Positions 41,777 to 50,603 are shown, counted from the stretch's first letter. The stretch is 64,000 nucleotides of DNA from DATDAH01 sp963725155 (GCA_963725155.1 CAVRXU010000007.1:338313-402312), one strand, 5' to 3'. The notes: generated by a model not told the origin, from the letters alone. Numbers and translations: made by a program.

Positions 41777-43132
41777 ATGAGTGATTCGATCCAGCTGGTC
41801 ACCGAGGTCCCGGGGCCCAGGAGCCTCGAACTGGTGGCCCGTCGGGAAGCCGCCGTGCCCAGCGGGGCGGCCAAGCTGACCCCGCTCGGCATCGCCTCGG
41901 CCCGCGGGTCGGTGGTCGTCGACCTCGACGGCAACCACCTCATCGACCTGGCGGGGGGCATCGGTGTCCTGGCCGTGGGCCACACGCCACCCAACGTCGT
42001 CCAGGCCGTGCAGGAGCAAGCCGCGGACCTCATCCACATCTGCAACATCGTGGCCTCCACGGAGTCCTACCTCGACGTGGCCGAACGGCTCAACGAGATC
42101 ACGCCCGGGGACTTCGACAAGCGCACCCTGCTCTGCAACACGGGGGCCGAGGCGGTCGAGGCCGCCGTGGGCATCGCCCGCTACGCCACCGGCCGTCAGG
42201 GCGTGGTCGTGTTCGAAGGGGCCTACCACGGTCGTTCGAACTTGACCCTGGCCATGACCAGCAAGTTCGGGCTGTTCAAGAAGGGCTTCGCCCCCTTCGC
42301 TCCCGAGATCTACCGGTTGCCGTTCCCTGACCTCTACCGCCGCCCCAGCCAGTTCACCGAGGACGAGTGGGTCGCCCACGCCGTCAGCCAGTTGGACCGG
42401 GCGATGGTGGCCCAGGTCGACCCGTCCCACGTGGCCGCGGTCGTCATCGAGCCCGTCCTGGGCGAGGGTGGGTTCGTCCCCGCCCCGGCCCCGTTCCTGC
42501 AGCGGCTCCGGGAGCTGTGCGACCAGCACGGCATGGTGCTGATCGCCGACGAGATCCAGGCCGGGTTCGGTCGGACGGGCAAGCTCTTCGCCATCGAGCA
42601 CGCCGGCGTCGTCCCCGACATGGTGACCACGGCCAAGTCCCTGGCCGCGGGGATGCCGCTGGCCGCCGTCACCGGTCGAGCCGAGCTCATGGATGCCCCG
42701 CACCCGGGTGGTCTCGGGGGGACCTATTCGGGCAACCCACTGGCGTGCGTCGCCGCCGTCGAGGCCATCGACACGATCCGGGAGCCTGCCTTCCTGGCCC
42801 GTGCCGTGGCCGTGGGCGACCGGATCCGTGGCCACCTCGAGGCCATCCAGGCCGAGCACCCCGACCTCGTCGGCGACGTGCGGGGTTTGGGGGCGATGCT
42901 GGTCATGGAGCTGGTGACCGACACCGAGTCCAAGACCCCCGACCCTGACGCCACCGTGGCGGTGACGCTGGCCACGCTGGAGCGGGGTGTCATCACCATC
43001 CGGGCCGGCCTCTACTCCAACTGCGTGCGCTTCCTGCCCCCGCTGACGATCAGCGACGAGGAGATCGACGAGGCCATGGCCGTCGTGGCCGAGGCCGTCC
43101 GGGTGGCGGCGAAGGAACGGGCCCATGGCTGA
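41777..43132 (+). CDS. Class III (4-aminobutyrate-type) aminotransferase
   Basis: Predicted PLP-dependent omega-aminotransferase of 451 residues. LLCNTGAEAVEAAVGIARYA (~115-134) is the PLP-phosphate region, EGAYHGRSNLT (~144) the ring-stacking region, LIADEIQAGFGRTGKL (~255-270) the Asp pair and TTAKSLAAGMPLAAV (~285-299) the Schiff-base Lys. It is closest in wording to GabT and related diamine/ornithine transaminases. AGGAGG at 41763-41768 is a strong ribosome site and TAGCCT (41746-41751) a likely -10 box. It is the first gene of a five-gene operon with 8-base overlaps. Confidence 0.9.
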   Translation: MSDSIQLVTEVPGPRSLELVARREAAVPSGAAKLTPLGIASARGSVVVDLDGNHLIDLAGGIGVLAVGHTPPNVVQAVQEQAADLIHICNIVASTESYLDVAERLNEITPGDFDKRTLLCNTGAEAVEAAVGIARYATGRQGVVVFEGAYHGRSNLTLAMTSKFGLFKKGFAPFAPEIYRLPFPDLYRRPSQFTEDEWVAHAVSQLDRAMVAQVDPSHVAAVVIEPVLGEGGFVPAPAPFLQRLRELCDQHGMVLIADEIQAGFGRTGKLFAIEHAGVVPDMVTTAKSLAAGMPLAAVTGRAELMDAPHPGGLGGTYSGNPLACVAAVEAIDTIREPAFLARAVAVGDRIRGHLEAIQAEHPDLVGDVRGLGAMLVMELVTDTESKTPDPDATVAVTLATLERGVITIRAGLYSNCVRFLPPLTISDEEIDEAMAVVAEAVRVAAKERAHG

Positions 43133-44207
43133 TCAGCCGATCCGGGTCCTCGAGCTCACCGGCTCGCCGACGGAGGTGGGTCGGGCCCACGGCAGCGCGT
43201 ACGCCGCCGAGATCCGGGAGTACACCGACGAGCGGGTCCACCTGTCCTCGGACGGGGTGTGGGCCGGCCACGCCGTGACCCACGACGAGGTCATCGCCCT
43301 GGCCGAGGCCTGCCTGCCGGCCCACGAGGCCTACGCCCCCGAGCTCTACGCCGAGATGCTGGCCATGGCCGACGGGGCCGGCCTGTCCCCCGCCGAAGCC
43401 GTCATCGTCGGCGGCTTCACCGACTTCATCGACACGGTGCGGGCGTCGGGCGGGAACCCGGCGCCGGAGGACAGCTGTACGGCCGCGCTCGTCCCCGCGG
43501 ACGCCGGGGGTGGCGAGCCCTGGTTCGCCCAGACCTGGGACATGCACGACACGGCGACGCCCTACATCGTGATGCTCCGCACCCGGGTGACCGGGCGGCC
43601 CGAGGCGCTGGTGTTCACCACGGTCGGGTGCCTCGGCCAGATCGGGATGAACGAGCACGGCCTCTGCGTCGGCATCAACAACCTCACCGCGGCCGACGGC
43701 AAGGTCGGCGTGACCTGGCCGTTCGTCGTCCGGAAGGCGCTGGCCCAAACCTCCATCGACGACGCCCTGGCCTGCATCACGGGGGCCGACCTGGCCGGCG
43801 GCCACAACTTCCTCCTCCTCGACGCCGAAGGTCGGGGCTACGACGTCGAGGCCATGCCGACGGCCACCCACGTCATCGAGCTGCACGACGAGCCCCTGGT
43901 CCACACCAACCACTGCGTCGCCGAGATCACCCAGGCCGTCCAAGGGCCGCGGGCCCCGGTGCGCATCGCCTCCTCCGAGCACCGCTACGCCCGCGCTGTC
44001 GAGCTCCTGGGCAAGCGCCCCCTCGACGAGCAGTCCCTCATGGCCCTGACCCACGACGAGGAAGCCATCTGCGAACGGCCCGAGCCGCCCTATGACGTCA
44101 TGTCCTGCGGGGCGACGGTCATGCGCCCGGTCACCCGTGACCTCTGGGCCGTGTGGGGCCTCCCGGTCGAGAACGAGTACGAGCACTTCACCATCGGAAA
44201 TGAATGA
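43125..44207 (+). CDS. C45-family Ntn acyltransferase/peptidase
   Basis: Predicted 360-residue homologue of acyl-CoA:6-aminopenicillanate acyltransferase. The proenzyme would self-cleave before the Cys in EDSCTAALV (~115), which becomes the N-terminal nucleophile. TGSPTEVGRAHGSAYAAEI (~12-30) is the family's N-terminal motif, and FAQTWDMHDT, TTVGCLGQIGMNEHGLCVGI and HTNHCV follow in the usual order. Family members form or cleave amides between acyl groups and amino acids or amines. It overlaps the aminotransferase by eight bases and the next gene by eight, and an acyl-CoA ligase lies two genes on, which could supply acyl donors. Confidence 0.85.
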   Translation: MADQPIRVLELTGSPTEVGRAHGSAYAAEIREYTDERVHLSSDGVWAGHAVTHDEVIALAEACLPAHEAYAPELYAEMLAMADGAGLSPAEAVIVGGFTDFIDTVRASGGNPAPEDSCTAALVPADAGGGEPWFAQTWDMHDTATPYIVMLRTRVTGRPEALVFTTVGCLGQIGMNEHGLCVGINNLTAADGKVGVTWPFVVRKALAQTSIDDALACITGADLAGGHNFLLLDAEGRGYDVEAMPTATHVIELHDEPLVHTNHCVAEITQAVQGPRAPVRIASSEHRYARAVELLGKRPLDEQSLMALTHDEEAICERPEPPYDVMSCGATVMRPVTRDLWAVWGLPVENEYEHFTIGNE

Positions 44208-44832
44208 GATCAGGTACGTCACCCTCACGGCGGACCTGGCGCCGGCGTGTCACCGCCTGGAGATCTCGGCGTTTCCCTCCGCCGATCCCGCCGGCCTCCT
44301 GAGCGAGGAGGACATCCGGATCTTCGCCGAGATCTTCCCGGAGGGCTTCTTCGTGGCCCTCGACGGTGACGAGCCCGTCGGCCAGGGGGCGGGGATCTTC
44401 GTCGACTTCGACTTCGAGACCCAGATCCAGCACACGATCACCTCGCTGTGCGGGCCCCACCAGTGCGACAACCACGATCCGGACGCCGACTGGTACTACG
44501 GCGTCGACATCGTGGTCTCGGCCGAGCACCGCGGCCGCGGCATCGGCCGGAAGCTCTACGACCTGCGCAAGGACCTCGTCCAACGCCACGACAAGCGCGG
44601 CATCATCGCCGGCGGCGACCTGCCCGGCTACCCCGAGCACGCCGGGGCCATGGACATCGAGACCTACGTGGCCAAGGTGGTGGCGGGTGAGCTGACCGAT
44701 CCGACGTTGACCATGCAGCTCCGCAACGGCTTCGAGGTCCGGGGCGTGATCCACGACTACCTGCCCCACGAGCACGGCGAAGACCACGCCAGCCTCATCG
44801 TCTGGGAGAACCCCGACTACTCCGGCGCCTGA
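44200..44832 (+). CDS. GNAT-family N-acetyltransferase
   Basis: Predicted 210-residue acetyltransferase. VSAEHRGRGIGRKLYDLRKD (~106-125) is the acetyl-CoA-binding R-x-x-G-x-G/A motif, and the segment HQCDNHDPDADWYYGVDI just before it is distinctive and may bind the amine substrate. The start is ATG 44200, overlapping the C45 stop by eight bases. Within this operon it is a second possible amide-forming enzyme. The substrate may be the amine handled by the aminotransferase. Confidence 0.78.
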   Translation: MNEIRYVTLTADLAPACHRLEISAFPSADPAGLLSEEDIRIFAEIFPEGFFVALDGDEPVGQGAGIFVDFDFETQIQHTITSLCGPHQCDNHDPDADWYYGVDIVVSAEHRGRGIGRKLYDLRKDLVQRHDKRGIIAGGDLPGYPEHAGAMDIETYVAKVVAGELTDPTLTMQLRNGFEVRGVIHDYLPHEHGEDHASLIVWENPDYSGA

Positions 44833-44836
44833 GCCC

Positions 44837-46288
44837 GTGCTCCTGCACGACCTGCCGGCGACGGCGGATCCGGCCGCCCGAGCGCTCATGTTCGGCGACG
44901 AGCACTGGTCGTTCGCCCGTCTCACCGCCGAGATCGACCGGGTGGCCGCCGCGGTGTCGGCGCGCACGGACGCGGGCGACCGGGTGGCCCTCATCGGCCG
45001 CAACCGCCTGGCCTACGTCGCCGCCCTCTACGGCATCCCGGCGGCCGGTCGGATCGCCGTCCCCCTGAACCACCGCCTCGCCCCTCCGGAGATCGCCGCC
45101 CAGGCCGAGCACGTCGGTGCCGCCTTCGTGATCGGTGACCGCGGCGACGACCGGCTCCCCGGGGCCATCCCCTGGGCCGACTGGTCAGTGGCGGTCGACG
45201 CCTCGCCGGAGGGCGCTCTCCGGCAGGGGCCGACGCCGGACGATCCGGCCTGGATCCTCTTCACCAGCGGGACCACGGGCCGGCCCAAGGGTGCGGTCCT
45301 GACCCATCGGAACCTGCTCGCCGCCGTCGAGGGGGCGAACGCCGCCCGGCCGGTGGCCGACGACGACGTCTACGGCTTCTGCTTCTCGCTCTGCCACGTG
45401 GCCGCCTACAACGTGTTCTGCCTCCACGCGGCCGGCCGCCCCGTCGTGGTCATGGAGGGCTTCGACCCGGCCGAGCTCGGCCGGGTCGTCGAGCGGGAGC
45501 AGGTGACGACCGTCTCGCTTGCCCCCACCATGCTCACGATGCTGCTCGACCACCTCCGCGACGACGCGGGAGCCGGTCGCAACGCGTTCGCGACGCTGCG
45601 CCAGTTGGCGTACGGCGCATCGTCCATGGCCCCCGAGCTCCTCCGGCGGGGCGCGGAGACGCTCGGTGTTGGCTTCGCCCAGGGCTACGGGATGACCGAG
45701 CTGTCGGGCAACGCCGTCTTCCTCGACGCCGATGGGCACCGGTCTGCGCTCACCGACCGGCCCCACCTCCTGAAGGCGGCAGGCAAGCCCAGCCCGGTGG
45801 CCGAGGTCCGCATCGCCGCGGACGGCGAGATCCTGGTCCGCGGCCCGCAGGTCATGGCCGGCTACTGGGACGACCCCGAGGCGACAGCAGCCACCATCGT
45901 CGACGGCTGGCTCCACACCGGCGACATCGGCGAGATCGACGACGAGGGCTACCTGTACGTCGTCGACCGGGCCAAGGACATCGTCGTCACCGGGGGTGAG
46001 AACGTGTCGTCCCGGGAGGTCGAAGACGTGCTCGCCGACCACCCGGGCGTGGCCACGGTGGCGGTCGTCGGCGCGCCCGACGAACGCTGGGGAGAGACGG
46101 TGTGCGCCGTGGTCGTCCCGGTCCCGGGGGCCGAGCCCAGCCTCGAGGACCTCGTCGCCTTCACGCGAGGCAAGCTGGGTGGGTTCAAGCAGCCCCGCCG
46201 CCTCGTCCTCGTCGAGGGCCTACCGGTGAACGCGGCCGGCAAGGTCCTCAAGCGGGAGCTCCGCGCACAGGTGACCGCTGATGGCTGA
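44837..46288 (+). CDS. AMP-forming acyl-CoA synthetase
   Basis: Predicted 483-residue ANL-family ligase: acid + ATP + CoA gives acyl-CoA. LFTSGTTGRPKGAVLTHRN (~139-157) is the P-loop motif, GYGMTELSG (~282) the A5 motif, LHTGDIGEIDDEGYLYVVDR (~356-375) the A7/A8 region and NAAGKVLKREL the C-terminal Lys motif. Length and wording fit a medium- or aryl-acyl-CoA ligase. GTG start is four bases after the GNAT stop. In this operon it would activate the acid transferred by the C45 or GNAT enzyme; that link is inference. Confidence 0.9.
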   Translation: MLLHDLPATADPAARALMFGDEHWSFARLTAEIDRVAAAVSARTDAGDRVALIGRNRLAYVAALYGIPAAGRIAVPLNHRLAPPEIAAQAEHVGAAFVIGDRGDDRLPGAIPWADWSVAVDASPEGALRQGPTPDDPAWILFTSGTTGRPKGAVLTHRNLLAAVEGANAARPVADDDVYGFCFSLCHVAAYNVFCLHAAGRPVVVMEGFDPAELGRVVEREQVTTVSLAPTMLTMLLDHLRDDAGAGRNAFATLRQLAYGASSMAPELLRRGAETLGVGFAQGYGMTELSGNAVFLDADGHRSALTDRPHLLKAAGKPSPVAEVRIAADGEILVRGPQVMAGYWDDPEATAATIVDGWLHTGDIGEIDDEGYLYVVDRAKDIVVTGGENVSSREVEDVLADHPGVATVAVVGAPDERWGETVCAVVVPVPGAEPSLEDLVAFTRGKLGGFKQPRRLVLVEGLPVNAAGKVLKRELRAQVTADG

Positions 46289-46748
46289 CGCCCGACTGCT
46301 CGTCGTCTGGCACTCGAACTCCGGCCACACCCAGGAGATGGTCGACCTGGTGCTGGCCGGCTGCCGGGATCCCGAGGTCGGTGACGTCGACGTCCGCGAC
46401 GTCCCCGCCCTGGAGGCCGCGGCGGACGACGTGCGGTGGGCCACCGGGCTGATCCTGGGGACGCCGGCCCACTTCGGGTACATGAGCGGGGCCCTCAAGC
46501 ACTTCTTCGACACCGTCTACCTGGACCTGCTGGACCAGACCCGGGGCCTCCCCTACGCCCTGTTCGTGAAAGGCGGCAATGACACCGACGGAGCCGTCGC
46601 CGCCGTCCACAAGATCGTGACCGGTCTGGCCTGGAAGGAGGTCCAGCCCCCGCTCACCGTCGTCGGGGACCTCACCGACGACCAGCGCGCCGCCTGCACC
46701 GAGCTCGGCCAGACCATCGCCGCCGGCCTCGCCCTGGGCATCTTCTGA
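46281..46748 (+). CDS. Flavodoxin-like NAD(P)H:quinone oxidoreductase family
   Basis: Predicted 155-residue FMN-binding protein. VVWHSNSGHTQEMVDLVLAG (~8-27) is the phosphate-binding loop (T/S-x-S-G-x-T), and GLILGTPAHFGYMSGALKHF (~54-73) the WrbA-type isoalloxazine loop. The WrbA family usually has ~200 residues, so this is a compact version. It overlaps the ligase gene by eight bases and closes the operon. It could supply electrons or protect against quinones. A hairpin follows 43 bases downstream. Confidence 0.8.
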   Translation: MADARLLVVWHSNSGHTQEMVDLVLAGCRDPEVGDVDVRDVPALEAAADDVRWATGLILGTPAHFGYMSGALKHFFDTVYLDLLDQTRGLPYALFVKGGNDTDGAVAAVHKIVTGLAWKEVQPPLTVVGDLTDDQRAACTELGQTIAAGLALGIF

Positions 46749-46790
46749 CGCTGCGCCAACCCGAAATCTCACCGCCTGTGGCCGTGCCTC

Positions 46791-46840
46791 GTTCTGGCAC
46801 CGGAATCGGTTGCCATAGCCACCGAATCCGGTGCCAGAAG
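46791..46840. terminator. Long hairpin with GTTCTGG end
   Basis: TTCTGGCACCGGAATCGGT (46792-46810) pairs with the complementary arm at 46821-46839 with a single A/T mismatch and a ten-base loop. It follows the five-gene operon. The 46841-46960 remainder, up to the convergent kinase gene, shows no gene. Confidence 0.75.
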
Positions 46841-46960
46841 GAGCGGGTCCGATCGAACCGGGCCGTCTGACCACGGAGGGTGACGAGAGGGCGCAGGCGA
46901 CGGGCAGCCCGAGAGCTCGGCCCCATCGGTGCCTCGGTGTCGTCCTCGGTGTCGGTCGTC

Positions 46961-48418
46961 CTACGGGTTGAGGGCGTGGTGGATGGGGCGGAGGGCGGTG
47001 AACGCGGCCTGGAACTGCTCCTGGGCCACGGCGTAGCGCTCGTGGCCGACGGGTTCGTAGGTGGCCGAGATCCGGGGCGCGGCCGCGGGGTCGGCGCCTT
47101 GAGCGTGGCGGGCGACGGCGACGGCCACGGCGACCTCGGGGTCGGCGAGGGTCGACACGGGGCGGCCGAGGATGTCGGCCAGGGCCTGGGCCCAGCCCGG
47201 TGAGCGGGCGGCGCCGCCGAAGAACACCAGCTCGGTGAAGGACTGGCCGGTGAACGCCTCGACCTCGGGCAGGAGCCAGGCCAGGTTGTGGGCCGTGCCC
47301 TCGACCATGGCCCGCACGAGATCCTCCCTGGTGGTGCCCAGGGACACATTGAGGAACCCACCTCGGGCCTTGCGGTCGGCCGCCGGGGCGATGGACCCGA
47401 CCAGCCACGGCAGGAACAGGACGCCGCCGGCGCCGGGCGGCGAGGCCTCCATCGCCACCTCGAGGTGGGCGAAGGAGCCGTCGAGCAGGGCCATCCCGTG
47501 TTCCACCGCCTTGCCCGCCATGCCGTTCTCGGCCCAGGCCAGGTAGCGGCCGGGCACGGCGCTGGGCATCGACACCAACTCGGCGTCGAGGTCGATGCGC
47601 TTGTCGGCGACGGTGTCGAGGATCACCGCGGTGGTCCCCATGTACAAGGCGCCCCGTCCGGTACCGAAGACGCCTCCGGCCAGGGCTCCGGCGGCGCTGT
47701 CGTTCATCCCGGCCCGGACATCGACGCCCTCGGGGAGGCCGAGCGACGCCGCCACCTCGGGCCGTACCGGTCCCACCACGGCGTCGACGGCGACCAGTTC
47801 CGGGAGGCGGTCCCGCTCGACGCCGGCCAAGCCCAACAGTTCCTGGTCGTAGGTCGTGACGCCGACCGACCGGTTGTCGCAGAGCTGGGCCGTGAACTGC
47901 GTGTTCTGGGTGCCCACCGCTCGACCCGTCAGGCGGGCCACCACGAGGTCCATGGCCTCCAGGTAGTGAGCCGTGACGGCATGGACCTCGGGGCGATCGC
48001 GCTGGAAGTGGAGCAGGTGGCCCAGGGACAGCCCGCTGCCGATGGGCGGGATGCCGTGCACCTCGATGAAGCGCTCGAAGGCGTCGGGGTGCTCGGCCAT
48101 GATCGCCCAGCAGTGGTCGCTCCCCCGTTGGTCGTCGTACATGGCCATCGGGGCCACCGGGTCCATGGCGGCGTCGACCGGGACGATCGACGAGTACTGG
48201 CTGCAGACGCCGACGGCCCGGACCGAGGGGTCGGCCACCGCAGCCACGGCATCGGTCACCGCAGCCCAGAGGGCGTCGGCGTCCTGCTCGACGACGTCAC
48301 CGTCGCGCCGGGTCACGAGGGGCCGCTGGGCCGACGCCTGCAGGTGGCCGCCCTCGTCGACCCGGGCGACCTTGACGTTCGTGCTCCCGACGTCGATGCC
48401 GAGGGCCGAGCCTTCCAT
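46961..48418 (-). CDS. FGGY-family carbohydrate kinase
   Basis: Predicted 485-residue sugar or polyol kinase of the xylulokinase type. SALGIDVGSTNVKVARVDEG (~4-23) is the N-terminal phosphate motif, VGVCSQYSSIVPVD (~69-82) and AGMNDSAAGALAGGVFGTG (~243-261) line the active site, and ELVFFGGAARSPGWAQALAD (~402-421) with LADPEVAVAVAVARHAQG is the C-terminal FGGY adenosine site. Substrate (pentulose, polyol or autoinducer-like) cannot be told. The ATG overlaps the stop of the upstream PLP lyase as ATGA, so they are made together. Confidence 0.88.
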   Translation of the reverse strand: MEGSALGIDVGSTNVKVARVDEGGHLQASAQRPLVTRRDGDVVEQDADALWAAVTDAVAAVADPSVRAVGVCSQYSSIVPVDAAMDPVAPMAMYDDQRGSDHCWAIMAEHPDAFERFIEVHGIPPIGSGLSLGHLLHFQRDRPEVHAVTAHYLEAMDLVVARLTGRAVGTQNTQFTAQLCDNRSVGVTTYDQELLGLAGVERDRLPELVAVDAVVGPVRPEVAASLGLPEGVDVRAGMNDSAAGALAGGVFGTGRGALYMGTTAVILDTVADKRIDLDAELVSMPSAVPGRYLAWAENGMAGKAVEHGMALLDGSFAHLEVAMEASPPGAGGVLFLPWLVGSIAPAADRKARGGFLNVSLGTTREDLVRAMVEGTAHNLAWLLPEVEAFTGQSFTELVFFGGAARSPGWAQALADILGRPVSTLADPEVAVAVAVARHAQGADPAAAPRISATYEPVGHERYAVAQEQFQAAFTALRPIHHALNP

Positions 48419-49806
48419 CAGGCGGGCAGGGCCTGCTGGTCGTCCATCATCTCGGTCATCACGGCCCGGATGAACTCGTCGGCGTCGGCGGTCATGCCGC
48501 CGGGGATCCCCCCGTAGATGGCGCCGCTCTTGGGGGGCTCGTCGCCCTGCTCGCGGGCGTGGCCGACGGCGTCGGCCAGGTCGGTGGCGAACGACTCGGC
48601 CACCCCGGCCTGGGTCTGGGGCCGGGTCACGGCCATGTGCAGGGCGTTGGGGTACTGCTGGCCGTTGAAGCGCCAGCCCCGGCCGCGCATGAAGTCGTTG
48701 ACGTGGTACACGTCGAACTCGTCGGAGGTGAACGAGAACAGGAACGTGGGGTCCTCGCCCAGCATGCGCAGCTCGGGGTGGCTGTTCACCGCGGCCTGCA
48801 TGGCGGCGGACGTCTCGAAGATCTGCTGGGCGTGGCGCAGGTACCCGCCCCGCCCGAGCTTGAGCATCCCCGCCCACGTGGCGGCCAGCAGCCCGCCCGA
48901 CCGGGACCCCTCCATCCCGGGCGAGCAGTACTTGCCTCCGGTCCAGTCGGTCAGGAAGAAGTACTGGCTGTTGCGCAGGGCCCGGTCCCGGAAGAGCAGC
49001 ACCGACGTGCCCTTGAGCCCGTAGGCGTACTTGTGGGTGTCCGCGGAGATGGATGTCACCCCGGGCACGCGGAAGTCGAACGGGGGGACGGGGTAGCCCA
49101 GCTCCTCGCCCCACGGCAGGATGAAGCCACCCAGGCAACCGTCCACGTGGAGCCCGATCCCCCGCTCCTGGGCCAAGGCCCCGAGCTCGGCGATCGGGTC
49201 GACGGTCCCGTAGCCGTAGTTGCAGGCCGAGCCGATCACGGCCACGGTCGATTCGTCGATGAGGTCGGCCACGACCTCGGGCCTGACCTTGGTGGTCACT
49301 GGGTCCACCGGAGCCCGGCGCAGCTCCAGGTCGAAGAGGTGGGCCGCCTTGTCGAAGGCGGCGTGGGCCGTCTCCGGCTTGATGATGTTGGGCCGCTCGA
49401 TCCCCCGTTCCTTGCGCCCGTGCTCCCGGTAGGCGAGGACGGCGTGCATGATGCTGCCCGTCCCTCCCGTGGTGACCATGCCCACGGCGTCACCGCCCTC
49501 GGCCTCCGCGCCGTGCATGAGATCCAGGGTCATGGCGATGATCTCGCCCTCCAGCTTGGTGGCGCTGGGGAACATGTCCCGCTGGAGGATGTTGGCGTGC
49601 GCGAACAGCTGGAAGGCCTCCCCCATGAAGGCGTAGTGCTCGTGGTCGCCGCAGTACATGGTCCCCGAGCACTTCCCGGTCTCCCAGTAGGCATCCTCCT
49701 CGGTGGCCATCTGCTTCAGCTCGTCGATCAAGTCGGCTTCCTGGCGGCCGGACTCGGGCAGGCGACGGTTGACGGCGAACCGCTCGGCGTAGGGGTGCGT
49801 GCTCAT
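48418..49806 (-). CDS. PLP-dependent decarboxylase/lyase (sphingosine-1-phosphate-lyase-like)
   Basis: Predicted 462-residue group II PLP enzyme. MVTTGGTGSIMHAVLAYREH (~114-133) is the cofactor-phosphate region, HVDGCLGGFILPWGEELG (~220-237) has the ring-binding Asp, and SADTHKYAYGLKGTSVLLFR (~255-274) carries the Schiff-base Lys. The KYGYxxKG context is that of sphingosine-1-phosphate lyase and of archaeal/bacterial glutamate and aspartate decarboxylases. No membrane anchor is present, unlike eukaryotic S1P lyase. ATG 49806; a longer frame upstream is opposite the LysE gene and is rejected. Co-translated with the FGGY kinase. Confidence 0.85.
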   Translation of the reverse strand: MSTHPYAERFAVNRRLPESGRQEADLIDELKQMATEEDAYWETGKCSGTMYCGDHEHYAFMGEAFQLFAHANILQRDMFPSATKLEGEIIAMTLDLMHGAEAEGGDAVGMVTTGGTGSIMHAVLAYREHGRKERGIERPNIIKPETAHAAFDKAAHLFDLELRRAPVDPVTTKVRPEVVADLIDESTVAVIGSACNYGYGTVDPIAELGALAQERGIGLHVDGCLGGFILPWGEELGYPVPPFDFRVPGVTSISADTHKYAYGLKGTSVLLFRDRALRNSQYFFLTDWTGGKYCSPGMEGSRSGGLLAATWAGMLKLGRGGYLRHAQQIFETSAAMQAAVNSHPELRMLGEDPTFLFSFTSDEFDVYHVNDFMRGRGWRFNGQQYPNALHMAVTRPQTQAGVAESFATDLADAVGHAREQGDEPPKSGAIYGGIPGGMTADADEFIRAVMTEMMDDQQALPA

Positions 49807-49884
49807 GACCTGAGTCTGGCCGGTCCGGGCCGCCACTGTCCGATCCGACCGGGAATCGAGGACGGGAGGCGTGATCGGGGCCAG

Positions 49885-49890
49885 TAGCTT
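49885..49890 (+). promoter_or_regulatory. -10 box (TAGCTT), leaderless LysE start
   Basis: TAGCTT ends six bases before the ATG at 49897 with no Shine-Dalgarno motif. Confidence 0.5.
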
Positions 49891-49896
49891 CCGGCG

Positions 49897-50538
49897 ATGC
49901 CGTCGCTGCACTCGTTCGCCACGTTCGCCCTGGCCTCGTTCCTGCTCGTGATCGTGCCCGGCCCCAGCGTCCTGTTCGTCATCAGCCGTGGCGTGGCCCT
50001 CGGCCGGCGGGCGGCTGTGGCCACCGTGATCGGCAACGCGGCCGGCGTCTACGTGCAGGCCCTGCTCGTCGCCGTCGGCCTGGGGGCGGTCATCAGCCGG
50101 TCCGCCACCGTGTTCAACGCCATCAAGCTCATGGGTGCGGGCTACCTCGTGTACCTGGGCATCCAGGCCTTCCGCCACCGACGGGCCCTCTCCGCGGTGC
50201 TCGACGCCGCCGGCACGGTCCGGCCCACGACGCACCTGCTGCGGGAGGGCTTCTTCGTCGGGCTCGCCAACCCGAAGGCCGCCGTGTTCTTCGCCGCCAT
50301 CCTCCCGCAGTTCGTGGAGCCCGGCGGGGCCCCGGCCGGCCTCCAGATGGCCGTGCTGGCCCTGGTGTCCGTTGGCGTGGCCCTCGTCTCGGACGGGGCC
50401 TGGGGGCTCGCCGCCGGTTCGGCCCGGGTGTGGCTGTCGTCCTCGCCGAGCCGGCTCGAGCGACTGGGTGGGGCGGGCGGGATCACCATGATCGGTCTCG
50501 GCGTCGGGCTGGCGTTCTCCGGTGGCCGCAAGGCCTGA
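49897..50538 (+). CDS. LysE/RhtB-family amino-acid exporter
   Basis: Predicted six-helix efflux protein of 213 residues. FLLVIVPGPSVLFVISRGVA (~16-35) is the PGP signature of the family, GNAAGVYVQALLVAVGLGA (~46) is helix 2, and GFFVGLANPKAAVFFAAILP (~117-136) the NPKA motif. It would export an amino acid or a small amine; the C-terminal region is typical. Divergent from the lyase gene across 90 bases, so a link with that pathway is possible but not shown. Confidence 0.88.
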   Translation: MPSLHSFATFALASFLLVIVPGPSVLFVISRGVALGRRAAVATVIGNAAGVYVQALLVAVGLGAVISRSATVFNAIKLMGAGYLVYLGIQAFRHRRALSAVLDAAGTVRPTTHLLREGFFVGLANPKAAVFFAAILPQFVEPGGAPAGLQMAVLALVSVGVALVSDGAWGLAAGSARVWLSSSPSRLERLGGAGGITMIGLGVGLAFSGGRKA

Positions 50539-50603
50539 TCCGGTCCGCGCCCGCGGCGAACTGGCTACCTTCGCGGGGTTCCCGCACTGGAGGTACACGC
50601 CCG

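Noticed and set aside
41777..46748. A beta-lactam antibiotic cluster.
   Set aside because: C45 and an acyl-CoA ligase are present, but there is no NRPS, IPNS or other ring-forming enzyme.
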